64,000 nucleotides of DNA from Janibacter sp. DB-40. GTDB taxonomy: Bacteria; Actinomycetota; Actinomycetes; Actinomycetales; Dermatophilaceae. A program made the position numbers and the translations under genes. The notes beneath the pieces are model-generated. The model was not told where the DNA came from and searched no databases. It was given only the letters and a program-made list of their open reading frames with translations. The stretch lies in the NCBI RefSeq assembly GCF_029510815.1, contig NZ_CP120360.1:1922001-1986000 (forward strand), written 5' to 3'. Shown here one piece after another: positions 1 to 18,951 of this stretch. How positions within the stretch are numbered: the stretch's first letter is position 1; every line of letters begins with the position of its first letter.

Positions 1-4957
<4,957 letters not shown>

Positions 4958-5171
4958 TGATAAAAACCCCCACCCCCAGGCAAAACCCAGGAGCAGAAGC
5001 CAATCAATAACCCAACAAAGGGCCTAAAATCCCGGCTGAGCAAGAACAACTAGCAAAAACTGCTACTTGTCTCAATCAACCAAAAGAAAATGCTCCCCAA
5101 CCAAACCAACCCACACCACACGGCACAGGCCAGATCAGCCAAGGAACGAGGTATTGGCATCGATCATTTGA

Positions 5172-5191
5172 CACGCTGTTGAGTTCTCAAG
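5172..5191 (-). promoter_or_regulatory. rrn leader conserved box (antitermination/processing)
   Basis: On the minus strand the leader reads CTTGAGAACTCAACAGCGTG, a highly conserved actinobacterial rRNA leader element. It sits about 215 nt upstream of the 16S 5' end and resembles the box in the 16S-23S spacer (TTGAGAACT core). It is likely part of the boxA-type antitermination or RNase III processing signals. The role is inferred from conservation. Confidence 0.7.
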
Positions 5192-5252
5192 ATTCACACG
5201 CACACCCCACACAACCCACCAACCGGCGACCTGCACAAGGGGCAACTTCTCC

Positions 5253-5280
5253 ATCTTACTGTGTGTCGCTGCAGTGTCAA
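5253..5280 (-). promoter_or_regulatory. rrn operon promoter (sigma-70 type)
   Basis: Minus-strand -35 TTGACA (5275-5280) and -10 TAAGAT (5253-5258) are separated by 16 nt. The predicted start is near 5246, giving a leader of roughly 290 nt before 16S. The near-consensus -35 is typical of a strong rRNA promoter. No second equally good promoter was seen between 5281 and the end of tyrS. Confidence 0.75.
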
Positions 5281-5566
5281 CTTGGCTGCTCTCGATCCTG
5301 ATCGGAGGAGACCAGCAGATTGGCGTCTGCGGCGACTTCCCACCTTAGCAGTCCGACTGCCTCGGCTCCAACTCGGTTGTGCTGCGCACCTGGGTGCTCA
5401 CGATCCGTGTCGGATGGGGATCAACTCGGCGGGACCGGCCTACTTGGTGCGACCCTGCAAGGGCCACCACTTGGTGTCCGTTCCTCCCTCTCGGGCTGAC
5501 AGATGAAACATTAGATCACCGTTCGGCGCTGCGCCAAATCGGCGCTGGGGCAAGCGCTTTCGGCCG
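5281..5566. other. Intergenic region between the rrn promoter and tyrS
   Basis: About 285 bp separate the rrn promoter from the tyrS stop. I see no convincing gene, no strong intrinsic terminator with a T-run, and no second near-consensus promoter. It may carry upstream rrn control sequence. Confidence 0.5.
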
Positions 5567-6826
5567 TCAGCTGAGGCGCGCGGCGGCCAGGTTCTTGCGG
5601 CCGCGACGCACGACGGCCACGCGGCTGTGGAGGTAGTCCCCCGGACCGAGCAGGTAGCCCTCGTCCCCCACCTTGTGGCCGTTGATCGAGACGGCTCCGT
5701 CACCGATGGCCCGGCGTGCAGCCTTCTTCGACTCCACCAGGCCGGTGGCCACGAGGACGTCCAGGAGTCCGGTCCCCGCCGGCACATCCGCCCCGGGGAG
5801 CTCACTCGTCGCGTCGACGAGCGTCTGCTCGTCCAGGGCGCGAACGTCACCCTTGCCGAAGAGGGCCTCGGACGCCGCCTGGACCGAGGCCGTGGCCTGC
5901 TCCCCGTGGACGAGCGTGGTCATGTCCGCGGCCAGGGTGCGCTGGGCCGCTCGCCGCCAGGGCTCGTCTGCGACGAGGCGCTCGAGCTCGGCGACCTCCT
6001 CACGTGTGCGGTCCGTGAAGACCTTGAGGAGCTTGACCACCGAGGCGTCCTCGACGTTGACCCAGTACTGGTAGAACGCGTACGGACTCGTCATCTGCGC
6101 ATCGAGCCAGACCGCGTTGCCCTCGGACTTGCCGAACTTGTTCCCGTGGGCGTCGGTGATCAACGGAGTCGTCAGCAGGTGGACCGACTCCCCCTCGGCG
6201 CGGTGGATGAGGTCCGACCCGGCCGTGAGGTTGCCCCACTGGTCCTGACCGCCCGTCTGCAGCGTGCACCCGTACTCACGGAAGAGCTGCAGGAAGTCGA
6301 GCCCCTGCAGGATCTGGTAGCTGAACTCGGTGTAGGAGATGCCCTCGTCGCTGTTCAGGCGTGCGGCCACTGCCTCCTTGCGCACCATCTGGTTGACACG
6401 GAAGTGCTTGCCGACGTCCCGGAGGAAGTCCAGCGCCGACATCGGTGCGGTCCAGTCGAGGTTGTTCACCGTGATCGCGGCGTTGGTCCCGTCGAAGTCG
6501 AGGAAGGGCCGGACCTGTTCCTGGATCCGGGTCACCCACTCAGCGGTCTGCTCCTTGGTCTTCAGCACCCGCTCCGCCGTCGGACGCGGGTCGCCGATGA
6601 GTCCGGTCGAGCCACCGACGAGGCAGATGACGCGGTGGCCGGCCCGCTGCAGGTGACGCAGCACGATCAGCTGGACCAGGTTGCCGAAGTGCAGCGACGG
6701 TGCCGTGGGGTCGAACCCGCAGTACAGGGTGATCGGTCCGTCGGCGAGCGCCTGTCGCAAGGCGGCCTCGTCCGTGGTCTGGGCCACCAGTCCACGCCAC
6801 TGCAGCTCGTCGAGGATGTCGGTCAC
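5567..6826 (-). CDS. tyrS: Tyrosyl-tRNA synthetase
   Basis: Cytoplasmic class Ic synthetase that charges tRNA-Tyr with tyrosine using ATP. The 419-residue product has the Rossmann catalytic core with the HIGH-type motif HFGN (46-49) and the KMSKS-type motif KFGKS (230-234). A C-terminal S4 RNA-binding domain spans about 350-419. Length is normal for bacterial TyrRS. Start is GTG at 6824-6826. It is the first gene upstream of the rrn operon in the same direction. No T-box leader is visible. In M. tuberculosis tyrS also lies next to the 3-methyladenine glycosylase gene, which here is separated from it by the bfd-bfr pair. Confidence 0.96.
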   Translation of the reverse strand: MTDILDELQWRGLVAQTTDEAALRQALADGPITLYCGFDPTAPSLHFGNLVQLIVLRHLQRAGHRVICLVGGSTGLIGDPRPTAERVLKTKEQTAEWVTRIQEQVRPFLDFDGTNAAITVNNLDWTAPMSALDFLRDVGKHFRVNQMVRKEAVAARLNSDEGISYTEFSYQILQGLDFLQLFREYGCTLQTGGQDQWGNLTAGSDLIHRAEGESVHLLTTPLITDAHGNKFGKSEGNAVWLDAQMTSPYAFYQYWVNVEDASVVKLLKVFTDRTREEVAELERLVADEPWRRAAQRTLAADMTTLVHGEQATASVQAASEALFGKGDVRALDEQTLVDATSELPGADVPAGTGLLDVLVATGLVESKKAARRAIGDGAVSINGHKVGDEGYLLGPGDYLHSRVAVVRRGRKNLAAARLS

Positions 6827-6966
6827 GGTGGTCTCGATCCTTCCCGGAGGGTTCGGGCGCCCTGCTGGCCGTCCGGGGACAGCCTGCCATGCACGATCTC
6901 CCCGTCGTGGAGGGGCACCGATCCGGCATGTGGAACGGGGGGTGACGTCAGCGCGTCCGTGTGGGC

Positions 6967-6985
6967 TAAGGTATGCCTTGCCTCA
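6967..6985 (+). promoter_or_regulatory. Putative DtxR/IdeR iron box upstream of bfd-bfr
   Basis: The sequence TAAGGTATGCCTTGCC matches about 12 of 19 positions of the DtxR/IdeR consensus. It shares the core AGGTAnGCCT with the stronger box at 61609-61627. It lies about 20 nt before the bfd start codon, where it could block or activate transcription. Iron-dependent regulators are known to control bacterioferritin genes in actinobacteria; regulation here is inferred. Confidence 0.55.
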
Positions 6986-7004
6986 CCAATGAAGGGAGAT
7001 CCTC

Positions 7005-7226
7005 GTGATCGTGTGCAACTGCGCCGTCGTCGGCGACAAGCAGATCGCTGCCGCGGCGGCCGACGGCGCGAGCACTCTCTCCCAGGTGTGCGCCAGCACC
7101 GGAGCGGGCCGCGATTGCGGCGCGTGTGTCTTCTCCGTTCGACGCATTCTCTGCGACACTGTGGGTGCCGAGGGTCCGCAGGACTCTTTCCCCACCGTCG
7201 CGGAGGTCGAACGTGCAGCCAGTTGA
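7005..7226 (+). CDS. bfd: Bacterioferritin-associated ferredoxin (BFD-like [2Fe-2S] protein)
   Basis: Small 73-residue protein with the BFD-like iron-sulfur pattern: Cys4, Cys6, Cys38 and Cys41 (CxC-x31-CxxC). In the family it binds a [2Fe-2S] cluster and passes electrons to bacterioferritin to release stored iron. GTG start at 7005 follows a purine-rich ribosome site (AGGGAGA). It overlaps the start of the bacterioferritin gene by 14 nt, so the two are translationally coupled. A candidate iron box lies just upstream. Confidence 0.9.
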   Translation: MIVCNCAVVGDKQIAAAAADGASTLSQVCASTGAGRDCGACVFSVRRILCDTVGAEGPQDSFPTVAEVERAAS

Positions 7227-7687
7227 CCCGAGGGTCGTCACCCTCCTGAACGAGGCGCTCACCATCGAGCTGACCGTCGTCAACGGTTACTTCCTCAACG
7301 CGCGCATGCTCGACAACTGGGGCCTCCCGCGCCTCGGGAAGGTCTTCTACGACCTGTCGATCGGCGAGATGAAGGACGCGGACGAGCTCATCGAGCGCAT
7401 CCTGATGTTCGACGGGCACCCCAACGTGCAGAAGCTGAACAACATCCAGGTCGGCGAGAACGCCGTCGAGATGCTGGAGCTGGCCCTGGCCAGCGAGGTG
7501 CACGCGGTCAAGACCTTCAACGCCGCAGCCCACGAGTGCCACGGGTTCGGGGACCACGCCACGGCCAACGTCTTCGAGGAGATGGCCCGCGACGAGGAGG
7601 CCCACGCCGACTGGTTCGAGGCGCAGCTCGACGCCTGCACGCGCGTCGGCATGGAGAACTACCTCGCCCAGCAGGTCGACGTCTCCG

Positions 7688-7701
<14 letters not shown>
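7213..7701 (+). CDS. bfr: Bacterioferritin
   Basis: Heme-containing iron-storage protein of 162 residues that oxidises Fe(II) and stores it in a 24-mer cage. The four-helix fold is recognisable: Glu19, Glu52, Glu95, Glu128 and His131 align with ferroxidase ligands E18, E51, E94, E127 and H130, and Met53 aligns with heme ligand Met52. The remaining ligand, His54 in E. coli Bfr, is aspartate here (Asp55), and the usual His in YFLHARM is Asn. The GTG start at 7213 gives the normal N-terminus (MQPVDPRVV); longer frames upstream are not homologous. Last gene of the bfd-bfr pair. Confidence 0.93.
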
Positions 7702-10306
<2,605 letters not shown>

Positions 10307-10310
<4 letters not shown>

Positions 10311-11245
10311 GACGAGGCGGTCAGGAGGAAGGTCAGCAGGGCCTTCTGCGCGTGCAGGCGGTTCTCCGCCTCGTCCCAGACGACCGACTGGCCACCGTCG
10401 ATGACCTCGGCCTCGATCTCCAGCCCGCGGTAGGCCGGGAGGCAGTGCAGGACGATCGCGTCGGGGGCGGCGTGCGCGAGCAGCTCCCGGGTGACGGCGA
10501 AGGGGGTGAAGGGCGAGGTCTCGCCGGTACGGCCTCCCTTCTCATCCTCCATGCCCATGGACACCCACGTGTCGGTGGCGACGACGTCGGCCCCGGTCAC
10601 TGCGCCCACCGGGTCGTCGGTGACGAGGACGGAGCCGCCCTGCTCGGCGGCGATCGCCTGCGCCCGGGCGAGGACGTCGGCGGTCGGCTGGTGGGTCGCC
10701 GGGGTGCCGATGCGCACGTGCATGCCGGCCATCGCGCAGGAGAGCAGGTACGAGTGCGCCATGTTGTTGGCACCGTCCCCGACGTAGGCGAGGGTGCGGC
10801 CGGCGGTGCCGCCCTTGTGCTCCCGGATCGTCAGCAGGTCGGCGAGCAGCTGGCACGGGTGGTAGTCGTCGGTGAGGGCGTTGATCACCGGGACCTCGAC
10901 GTGGGCGGCGAGCTCCTCGAGACGGTCCTGGCCGTGGGTGCGCCAGACGATCGCACTGACCTGGCGGCCGATGACCCGGGCCACGTCCGCGATGGACTCA
11001 CGGGTGCCGATCTGGGCGAGGCTGCCGTCGACCGACATCGGGTAGCCCCCCAGCTCCGCCACGCCGGTGGCGAAGGAGAGCTGGGTGCGCAGCGTGGGCT
11101 TGTCGAAGATGACGGCGACCGCCCGGGGGCCGGCCAGGGGCTGCTCCGCGTGGCGCTCGGCCTTCAGGCGCGCGGCCAGGTCGAGGACGTGTGCCTGCTC
11201 GGCGGGCGTGAGGTCGTCGTCGGCGAGCATGTGGCGGGCGGTCAT
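10307..11245 (-). CDS. argF: Ornithine carbamoyltransferase, anabolic
   Basis: Transfers the carbamoyl group to ornithine to give citrulline. 312 residues, normal length. The carbamoyl-phosphate loop is KPTLRTQ, a variant of the classical STRTR. The HPCQ motif (YHPCQLLAD) and the ornithine-loop HCLPAYRG (usually HCLPxHRG) are present. ATG start; overlaps with argR downstream (ATGA) and argD upstream (ATGA). Part of argCJBDFRH. Confidence 0.96.
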
Positions 11246-12459
11246 GGGGTCTCCGGGGTGGGCTGGGTGGCTGCGTCGAGGATCGCCGGGAGGGCGTCGA
11301 CGAAGGTCGCGAGCTGGTCGGTGGTGATGATCAGGGGTGGGGCGAGGCGCAGTGCGTCGGGCGCCACCGGGTTGACGATGAACCCGTGGGAGCGCGCCGT
11401 GGCCGCGACGGCCGGTGCGATCGGCTCCGTGAGCCGGATCGCCCGCAGCAGCCCCGCTCCGCGCACCCCCGCGACCAGCGGGTGGTCGAGCGCGGCGACC
11501 CGGTCGACAAGGAACTGGCCTGCCTGCGCGGCGTGCTCGATGAGCCCCTCCGACTCGATGGTCGCGATGACTGCGAGCGCGGCGCTGCAGGCCAGGGGGT
11601 TGCCACCGAAGGTGGAGCCGTGCTGGCCGGCCGTGAGCAGCCCGGTGACCTCGGGCCCGAAGGTGACCAGACCGCCGATCGGCACGCCACCCCCCAGACC
11701 CTTGGCCACCGCGATGGCGTCCGGGACGACGCCCTCGAGCTGGTGGGCGAACCAGGCGCCCGTGCGGGCGATGCCGGTCTGGATCTCGTCGAGGACGAGC
11801 AGGGCGCCCGCCTCCCGCGTGATCTCCCGGGCCGCGGCGAGGTAGCCGGCCGGGGTCGGCACCACACCGGCCTCGCCCTGGATCGGCTCGAGAAGGACCA
11901 TCGCGGTGTCCGGCCCGACGGCGGCGCGCAGCGCGTCGACGTCCCCCGCAGGGACGTGGGTGACGCCGGGCAGGAGCGGCTCGAAGGGCTCGCGGTAGGC
12001 CGCCTTGTGGGTCAGGGTCACGGCGCCGGTGGTGCGTCCGTGGAAGGCCCCACTCGCGGCGACGATGCCCGTGCGACCGGTGCGGCGGGAGAGCTTGATC
12101 GCGGTCTCGATGGCCTCGGACCCGCTGTTGGCGAAGAAGACGCCGGAGCCCTCGGGCGCCTCGGCGATCCGCAGCAGCGCCTCGGCCGCCTCGACCTGCG
12201 CGGGCGTGGTGAAGAAGTTGCTCACGTGCAGCGCGGTCCGGGCCTGCATCGAGACCGCGGTGACGAGGGCGGGGTGGCCGTGGCCCAGGGCGTTGACGGC
12301 GATGCCCCCGAGCAGGTCGAGGTAGCGGTTGCCGTCGACGTCCCAGACGTACGCGCCGTCCCCGTGGGAGAGGACGAGCCCGGGGACGCCGAAGACGCCG
12401 ATGTGGCTGGCGCGGTAGCGCTCGAGGAGGGCCTGCTGGTCCGTGGAGACGGTGGTCAT
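11242..12459 (-). CDS. argD: Acetylornithine aminotransferase
   Basis: PLP-dependent class III aminotransferase converting N-acetylglutamate semialdehyde to N-acetylornithine; 405 residues. The PLP-lysine context is [14 protein letters not shown], and the conserved [11 protein letters not shown] and [11 protein letters not shown] segments are present. The ATG at 12457-12459 overlaps the argB stop (ATGA) and gives the normal N-terminus. Longer upstream extensions in this frame run into argB and are not real. Confidence 0.96.
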   Translation of the reverse strand: MTTVSTDQQALLERYRASHIGVFGVPGLVLSHGDGAYVWDVDGNRYLDLLGGIAVNALGHGHPALVTAVSMQARTALHVSNFFTTPAQVEAAEALLRIAEAPEGSGVFFANSGSEAIETAIKLSRRTGRTGIVAASGAFHGRTTGAVTLTHKAAYREPFEPLLPGVTHVPAGDVDALRAAVGPDTAMVLLEPIQGEAGVVPTPAGYLAAAREITREAGALLVLDEIQTGIARTGAWFAHQLEGVVPDAIAVAKGLGGGVPIGGLVTFGPEVTGLLTAGQHGSTFGGNPLACSAALAVIATIESEGLIEHAAQAGQFLVDRVAALDHPLVAGVRGAGLLRAIRLTEPIAPAVAATARSHGFIVNPVAPDALRLAPPLIITTDQLATFVDALPAILDAATQPTPETP

Positions 12460-13439
12460 GAGGGGTTGCCCTCTCCTTCTGCGTCGTCGTCCGGTTCGCC
12501 GGCGGCCCCGGTGTCCCCCTCGTCGGGCAGGATCATCGTCCCGAAGCCCTCGGAGGTGAAGATCTCGAGCAGCATGGAGTGCGGCTGGCGTCCGTCGACG
12601 ACGTGCGCCTGCGGGACCCCCTTGGTCACGGCCCTGATGCACGCCTCGAGCTTGGGGATCATCCCCGTGTCGACCCGGTCGAGCAGGGCACGGGCACCGG
12701 AGACGGACAGGTGCGACAGCAGCGAGTCCCGGTCGGGCCAGTCGGCGTAGATGCCCTCCACGTCGGTGAGGACCACGAGCTTCTGGGCGCGCAGGGCGAC
12801 GGCCAGCGCGGAGGCCGCGGTGTCGGCGTTGACGTTGAGCACCTGGCCGTCGACGTCGAGGTCCGGCGCGATCGTGGAGACGACGGGGATGCGGCCGGCG
12901 TCGAGGATGTCGAGGACCGCGGCCGGGTCGACCGACTCGACGTCACCGACGAGTCCGATGTCGACGCTCTCCCCGTCGACCTCCAACCGGCGGCGGCGAC
13001 CGCCGAAGAGCCCGGCGTCCTCGCCCGACATGCCGACGGCGACGGGGCCGTGCTGGTTGAGCAGGCCGACGAGCTCGCGGCCGACCTGGCCGGTGAGCAC
13101 CATCCGCACGACGTCCATGACCTCGGGGGTGGTGACGCGCAGGCCGCCCTTGAACTCGCTCGCCAGACCGAGACGGTCGAGCATCGCCTGGATCTGGGGA
13201 CCGCCGCCGTGGACCACGACCGGGCGCAGGCCCGCGTAGCGCAGGAAGACGATGTCCTGGGCGAAGGCGGCCTTGAGCTCGTCGTCGGTCATGGCGTTGC
13301 CGCCGTACTTGATCACGACGAGCGCACCGCGGAACTGCTCGAGCCAGGGCAGGGCCTCGACGAGTGTCGTCGCCTTGCTCCGGGCCACGCGCAGCGCCGC
13401 GGCGTCGATCGCGCCGCGCAGGGTGGTGTCCGAGTGCAT
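12456..13439 (-). CDS. argB: N-acetylglutamate kinase
   Basis: Phosphorylates N-acetylglutamate; this is usually the arginine-feedback-sensitive step in cyclic pathways such as this one (argJ present). 327 residues, of which about 300 form the amino acid kinase domain with the motifs VIKYGGNAM and [11 protein letters not shown]-terminal tail of about 25 residues, rich in Asp, Glu and Gly, follows the domain and ends at the argD overlap. ATG start at 13439, 35 nt after the argJ stop. Confidence 0.95.
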   Translation of the reverse strand: MHSDTTLRGAIDAAALRVARSKATTLVEALPWLEQFRGALVVIKYGGNAMTDDELKAAFAQDIVFLRYAGLRPVVVHGGGPQIQAMLDRLGLASEFKGGLRVTTPEVMDVVRMVLTGQVGRELVGLLNQHGPVAVGMSGEDAGLFGGRRRRLEVDGESVDIGLVGDVESVDPAAVLDILDAGRIPVVSTIAPDLDVDGQVLNVNADTAASALAVALRAQKLVVLTDVEGIYADWPDRDSLLSHLSVSGARALLDRVDTGMIPKLEACIRAVTKGVPQAHVVDGRQPHSMLLEIFTSEGFGTMILPDEGDTGAAGEPDDDAEGEGNPS

Positions 13440-13474
13440 GGTGGTGGTCTTCCTCGTGCGTCGGGCGGAGTGCG

Positions 13475-15703
<2,229 letters not shown>

Positions 15704-16435
15704 TCAGCCGAGCGGGTCGTCCGCGCCGTAGGGGAACAACCCCACGGTCCGGGCCTGCGGCTGCAGCGTCGGGGCCGCCGCCTCCAGCGCCGCGACGGTG
15801 TCCTCGCCGGCCCGGACCATGCGGCCGGAGAAGGCATCCAGACGCCCCTCCACCAGCGCGAGGAAGAGCTCGACCACCTCGCCCGGGTCGGTCCACTCCG
15901 TCCGCTCGTCGTGCCGCGGCATCGAGCGGGTCATGTCCGTGCGCACGATGCCGGGAGCCAGGTCGAAGACGTGGACCCCGCGGCCCTGCGCGGACAGGTG
16001 CGCGGCACCGGTGATCCGGCCGAGTGCGGACTTGGAGACGTTGTACGCCGAGGCGACCTCGCTCGGCTGGGTGCCCGAGCCGGAGTTGATGTTGATGATC
16101 CGCCCGGCCCCGCGGTCGAGCATGTGCGGGAGCACCGCACGGGTGAGCAGGTAGGGGCCGCGGACGTTGACCTCGATCGTGCGCCACCAGTCGTCGGGGT
16201 CGGACTCCTCGAGCGACACCTCGCTGTCCACGACGCCGGCGTTGTTGACGAGCAGGTCGATCCGCCCGTGGCGGCCCAGCACGTCCTCGATCCAGCGCCG
16301 GACGGACGCCGCATCGGTGACGTCGGCGACGGCACTCGAGCCGCGCTCGACGCGCCAGCCGGCCTCCTCGAGGGCGTCGGCGAGGAACCCGCCGATCCCC
16401 CGTGAGGCCCCCGTGACGACGGCGACCCCGGTCAT
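15704..16435 (-). CDS. Short-chain dehydrogenase/reductase (SDR family)
   Basis: Cytoplasmic NAD(P)-dependent oxidoreductase of unknown substrate, 243 residues. Classical SDR motifs: TGASRGIG (8-15), NNAG (64-67) and YNVSK (Tyr131, Lys135). The predicted substrate loop ends with a short C-terminal tail. It overlaps the pheT stop (ATGA) and so is the third gene of a pheS-pheT-SDR unit that ends where the argC promoter begins. The context gives no clue to the substrate. Confidence 0.85.
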   Translation of the reverse strand: MTGVAVVTGASRGIGGFLADALEEAGWRVERGSSAVADVTDAASVRRWIEDVLGRHGRIDLLVNNAGVVDSEVSLEESDPDDWWRTIEVNVRGPYLLTRAVLPHMLDRGAGRIININSGSGTQPSEVASAYNVSKSALGRITGAAHLSAQGRGVHVFDLAPGIVRTDMTRSMPRHDERTEWTDPGEVVELFLALVEGRLDAFSGRMVRAGEDTVAALEAAAPTLQPQARTVGLFPYGADDPLG

Positions 16436-18951
16436 CGCTGCTGTGCCCCCGCCGCCGAGGCGGCGGCCGCCACGGCCGTGTCCCGGAGGCGGCTGACCTC
16501 CTCGGTCCTCAGCGTGCGGTCGGCGCGGAAGGTCAGCCGGTAGGCGAGCGACTTGCGCCCCTCGCCCACCTGCTCACCGCGGTAGACGTCGAAGAGGGTG
16601 AGCGTCTCCAGCGCCCCACCGGCACCGGAGCGCAGGGCGGCCTCGACCGTGCGGGCCGGCACGGCCTCGTCGACGACGAGGGCGACATCGGTGTTGGCCA
16701 CCGGGTAGGTCGACAGCTGCTCCGGCCGCACCGGCTCCCCCGATGCCCCGATGAGCACGTCGAGATCGATCTCCGCCGCGACCGTGCGCTCGGGCAGGTC
16801 CAGCCGGCCGACCACCTTGGGGTGCAGCTCGCCGGCATGACCGACGACGGTCCCGTCCGGCAGGGACAGCGCGACGCAGCGTCCCGGGTGGAAGGGCGCC
16901 CGGGTGGCCGCCTCGACCTGCAGGTCGAGGCCGAGGGAGCTCCCGACGATGCGGGCCCAGCCCACGACGTCACCCGCGTCGACCGCTCGCGCCGGTCCCC
17001 ACGGCCCGGCCGGGACGGCATGGCCGGCCGCGGCGATGGCGACGTGCCGGGGTTGGCGGGGAACCCCCTTCGTGATCCGCTCGAGGTCCTCCGCGGAGGG
17101 CAGCACACCACCCGGGGGCAACGGGAGGGGCGTCACCCCGCTCGCCGTGACGAGACCGAGCTCGTAGAGGGCGACGTCGCGGTGACCACGCGAGACGTTG
17201 CGCCGCAGGGTGTCCAGCAGCGTGTCCAGGACGGAGGTGCGCATCAACGGCGCCTCCTCCTGCAGCGGGTTGGCCAGCCGGACGGTCTCCCGGCGGGGGT
17301 CGTCGGCCGTATAGCCGAGGTCGTCGTGGCGCTCGGCAGCCGTGAAGGGGTAGGAGAGCACCTCGACCAGGCCGCTGCCGGCGAGCGAGCGCGCGACGAC
17401 CCGGCGGGCCCGCTGCTCGTGGGTCAGGCCGCGCCCGGCGCTCGCCCGGGGGACGACGGACGGGATCTGGTCGTAGCCCCGGACGCGGGCGACCTCCTCC
17501 ACGAGGTCCGGCCCGTCGACGAGATCGGGGCGCCAGGTCGGCGGCCTGACGGTGAGGGCCTCCCCCGCGTCGGTGACGGTGCAGCCGATCGCGGTGAGCG
17601 TCGCGACCACCTCCTCGCGGGGGTGGTCCAGACCGATGTAGCGCGTGGGCAGGTGCGGGTCGATGGTGATGGTCGCCGGGACGATCGGGGTGCCGACGTC
17701 CGTCACGGTCGTGTCCGCGGTACCGCCGCCGTGCTCGACGAGCAGGTCGACGGCCAGCTGCGCGGCTGCCGCCGTCACCGCGGGGTCGACCCCTCTCTCG
17801 AAGCGCTTGGACGCCTCGGTGGCCAGGCGGTGGCGACGGGCCGAGCGCGCGACGGTGACGGGGTCGAAGTGCGCGGACTCGATCAGCACGTCGGTCGTGG
17901 CCGCGGAGACCTCGCTCGTCTCCCCACCCATGACACCGGCGATGGCCAGGGGAGTGCTCCCCCCGTCGGTGATGAGCAGGTCCTCGGGGGCGAGGGTGCG
18001 CTCGACGTCGTCGAGGGTCGTCAGCCTCTCGCCGGGCCGTGCCCGGCGGACCTCGATCGCCCCGGAGAGGGTGTCGAGGTCGAAGGCGTGCAGCGGCTGG
18101 CCGAGCAACATCATCACGTAGTTGGTCACGTCGACGGCCAGGGAGATCGGGCGCATGCCGACCTCGGTGAGCCGGCGGCGCATCCACTCCGGTGAGGCGG
18201 CGGTCGCGTCGATGCCGCGGACGGTGCGGGCCACGTACCGGTCACACCCGTCCCTGCCGTCGATCGGGGCGTCGTCGGCCAGGCGTACCTCGTACCCGGA
18301 ACCGCTCGCCTCGGCGACGGTGACGTCGGCCGGGTCGTGGAAGGCGACCCCGGCGGAGAGGGCGTACTCACGGGCGATCCCGCGCATGGAGAAGCAGTAG
18401 CCGCGGTCCGGGGTGACGTTGACCTCGACGGTCTCGGCGTCCAGGCCCAGGACCGGGATGAGGTCGTCACCGGGCACCAGCCCGGCGAGGACGTCCGGCC
18501 GGTCGGCCAGGTGCTCGGTGAGGACGATGATGCCGTCGTGGTCCTCCCCGAGACCGAGCTCGAGGAGGGAGCAGATCATGCCGGCGCTGACGTGTCCGTA
18601 TGTCTTGCGCGCGGAGATCTCGAAGTTGCCCGGCAGGACACCCCCGGGCAGGATCACCGCGACGAGGTCGCCGGCGTCGAAGTTGTGCGCGCCGCAGACG
18701 ATCCCCTGGGGCTCACCCGTGCCATTTGCGGAGCCCACGTCAACCTGACACCAGTTGATCGTCTTGCCGTTCTTCTGCTCCTCGGGCAGGCGCTCGAGGA
18801 CGCGGCCGACCACGAGCGGTCCGGTGACCCCGCCGCCGTGGATCTCCTCCTCCTCGAGGCCGACGCGCACGAGGGTGGCGGCGACGTCCGCCCCCTTCGC
18901 CTCCGGCTCGACCTCGGTCAGCTCACGCAGCCACTCGATGGGGGCCCGCAT
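16432..18951 (-). CDS. pheT: Phenylalanyl-tRNA synthetase beta subunit
   Basis: 839-residue beta chain of the (alpha-beta)2 enzyme; carries tRNA-binding and editing functions. Recognisable order: tRNA-binding OB fold (about 40-155), B3/B4 editing domain, B5 DNA-binding-like domain, catalytic-like core and a C-terminal ferredoxin-fold anticodon-binding domain (about 745-839). Length is normal for actinobacteria. Start ATG overlaps the pheS stop by one base (TGATG). Confidence 0.97.
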   Translation of the reverse strand: MRAPIEWLRELTEVEPEAKGADVAATLVRVGLEEEEIHGGGVTGPLVVGRVLERLPEEQKNGKTINWCQVDVGSANGTGEPQGIVCGAHNFDAGDLVAVILPGGVLPGNFEISARKTYGHVSAGMICSLLELGLGEDHDGIIVLTEHLADRPDVLAGLVPGDDLIPVLGLDAETVEVNVTPDRGYCFSMRGIAREYALSAGVAFHDPADVTVAEASGSGYEVRLADDAPIDGRDGCDRYVARTVRGIDATAASPEWMRRRLTEVGMRPISLAVDVTNYVMMLLGQPLHAFDLDTLSGAIEVRRARPGERLTTLDDVERTLAPEDLLITDGGSTPLAIAGVMGGETSEVSAATTDVLIESAHFDPVTVARSARRHRLATEASKRFERGVDPAVTAAAAQLAVDLLVEHGGGTADTTVTDVGTPIVPATITIDPHLPTRYIGLDHPREEVVATLTAIGCTVTDAGEALTVRPPTWRPDLVDGPDLVEEVARVRGYDQIPSVVPRASAGRGLTHEQRARRVVARSLAGSGLVEVLSYPFTAAERHDDLGYTADDPRRETVRLANPLQEEAPLMRTSVLDTLLDTLRRNVSRGHRDVALYELGLVTASGVTPLPLPPGGVLPSAEDLERITKGVPRQPRHVAIAAAGHAVPAGPWGPARAVDAGDVVGWARIVGSSLGLDLQVEAATRAPFHPGRCVALSLPDGTVVGHAGELHPKVVGRLDLPERTVAAEIDLDVLIGASGEPVRPEQLSTYPVANTDVALVVDEAVPARTVEAALRSGAGGALETLTLFDVYRGEQVGEGRKSLAYRLTFRADRTLRTEEVSRLRDTAVAAAASAAGAQQR

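Noticed and set aside
6827-7004. T-box or other leader controlling tyrS
   Set aside because: No T-box sequence (TGGNACCGCG) or specifier hairpin was seen upstream of tyrS on the minus strand.
5627-7249. 540-codon plus-strand frame opposite tyrS
   Set aside because: Shadow of tyrS continuing into bfd; no recognisable protein features.
12460-12642. N-terminal extension of argD into argB
   Set aside because: The ATG at 12459 overlaps the argB stop and gives the family N-terminus; upstream residues are argB read in another frame.
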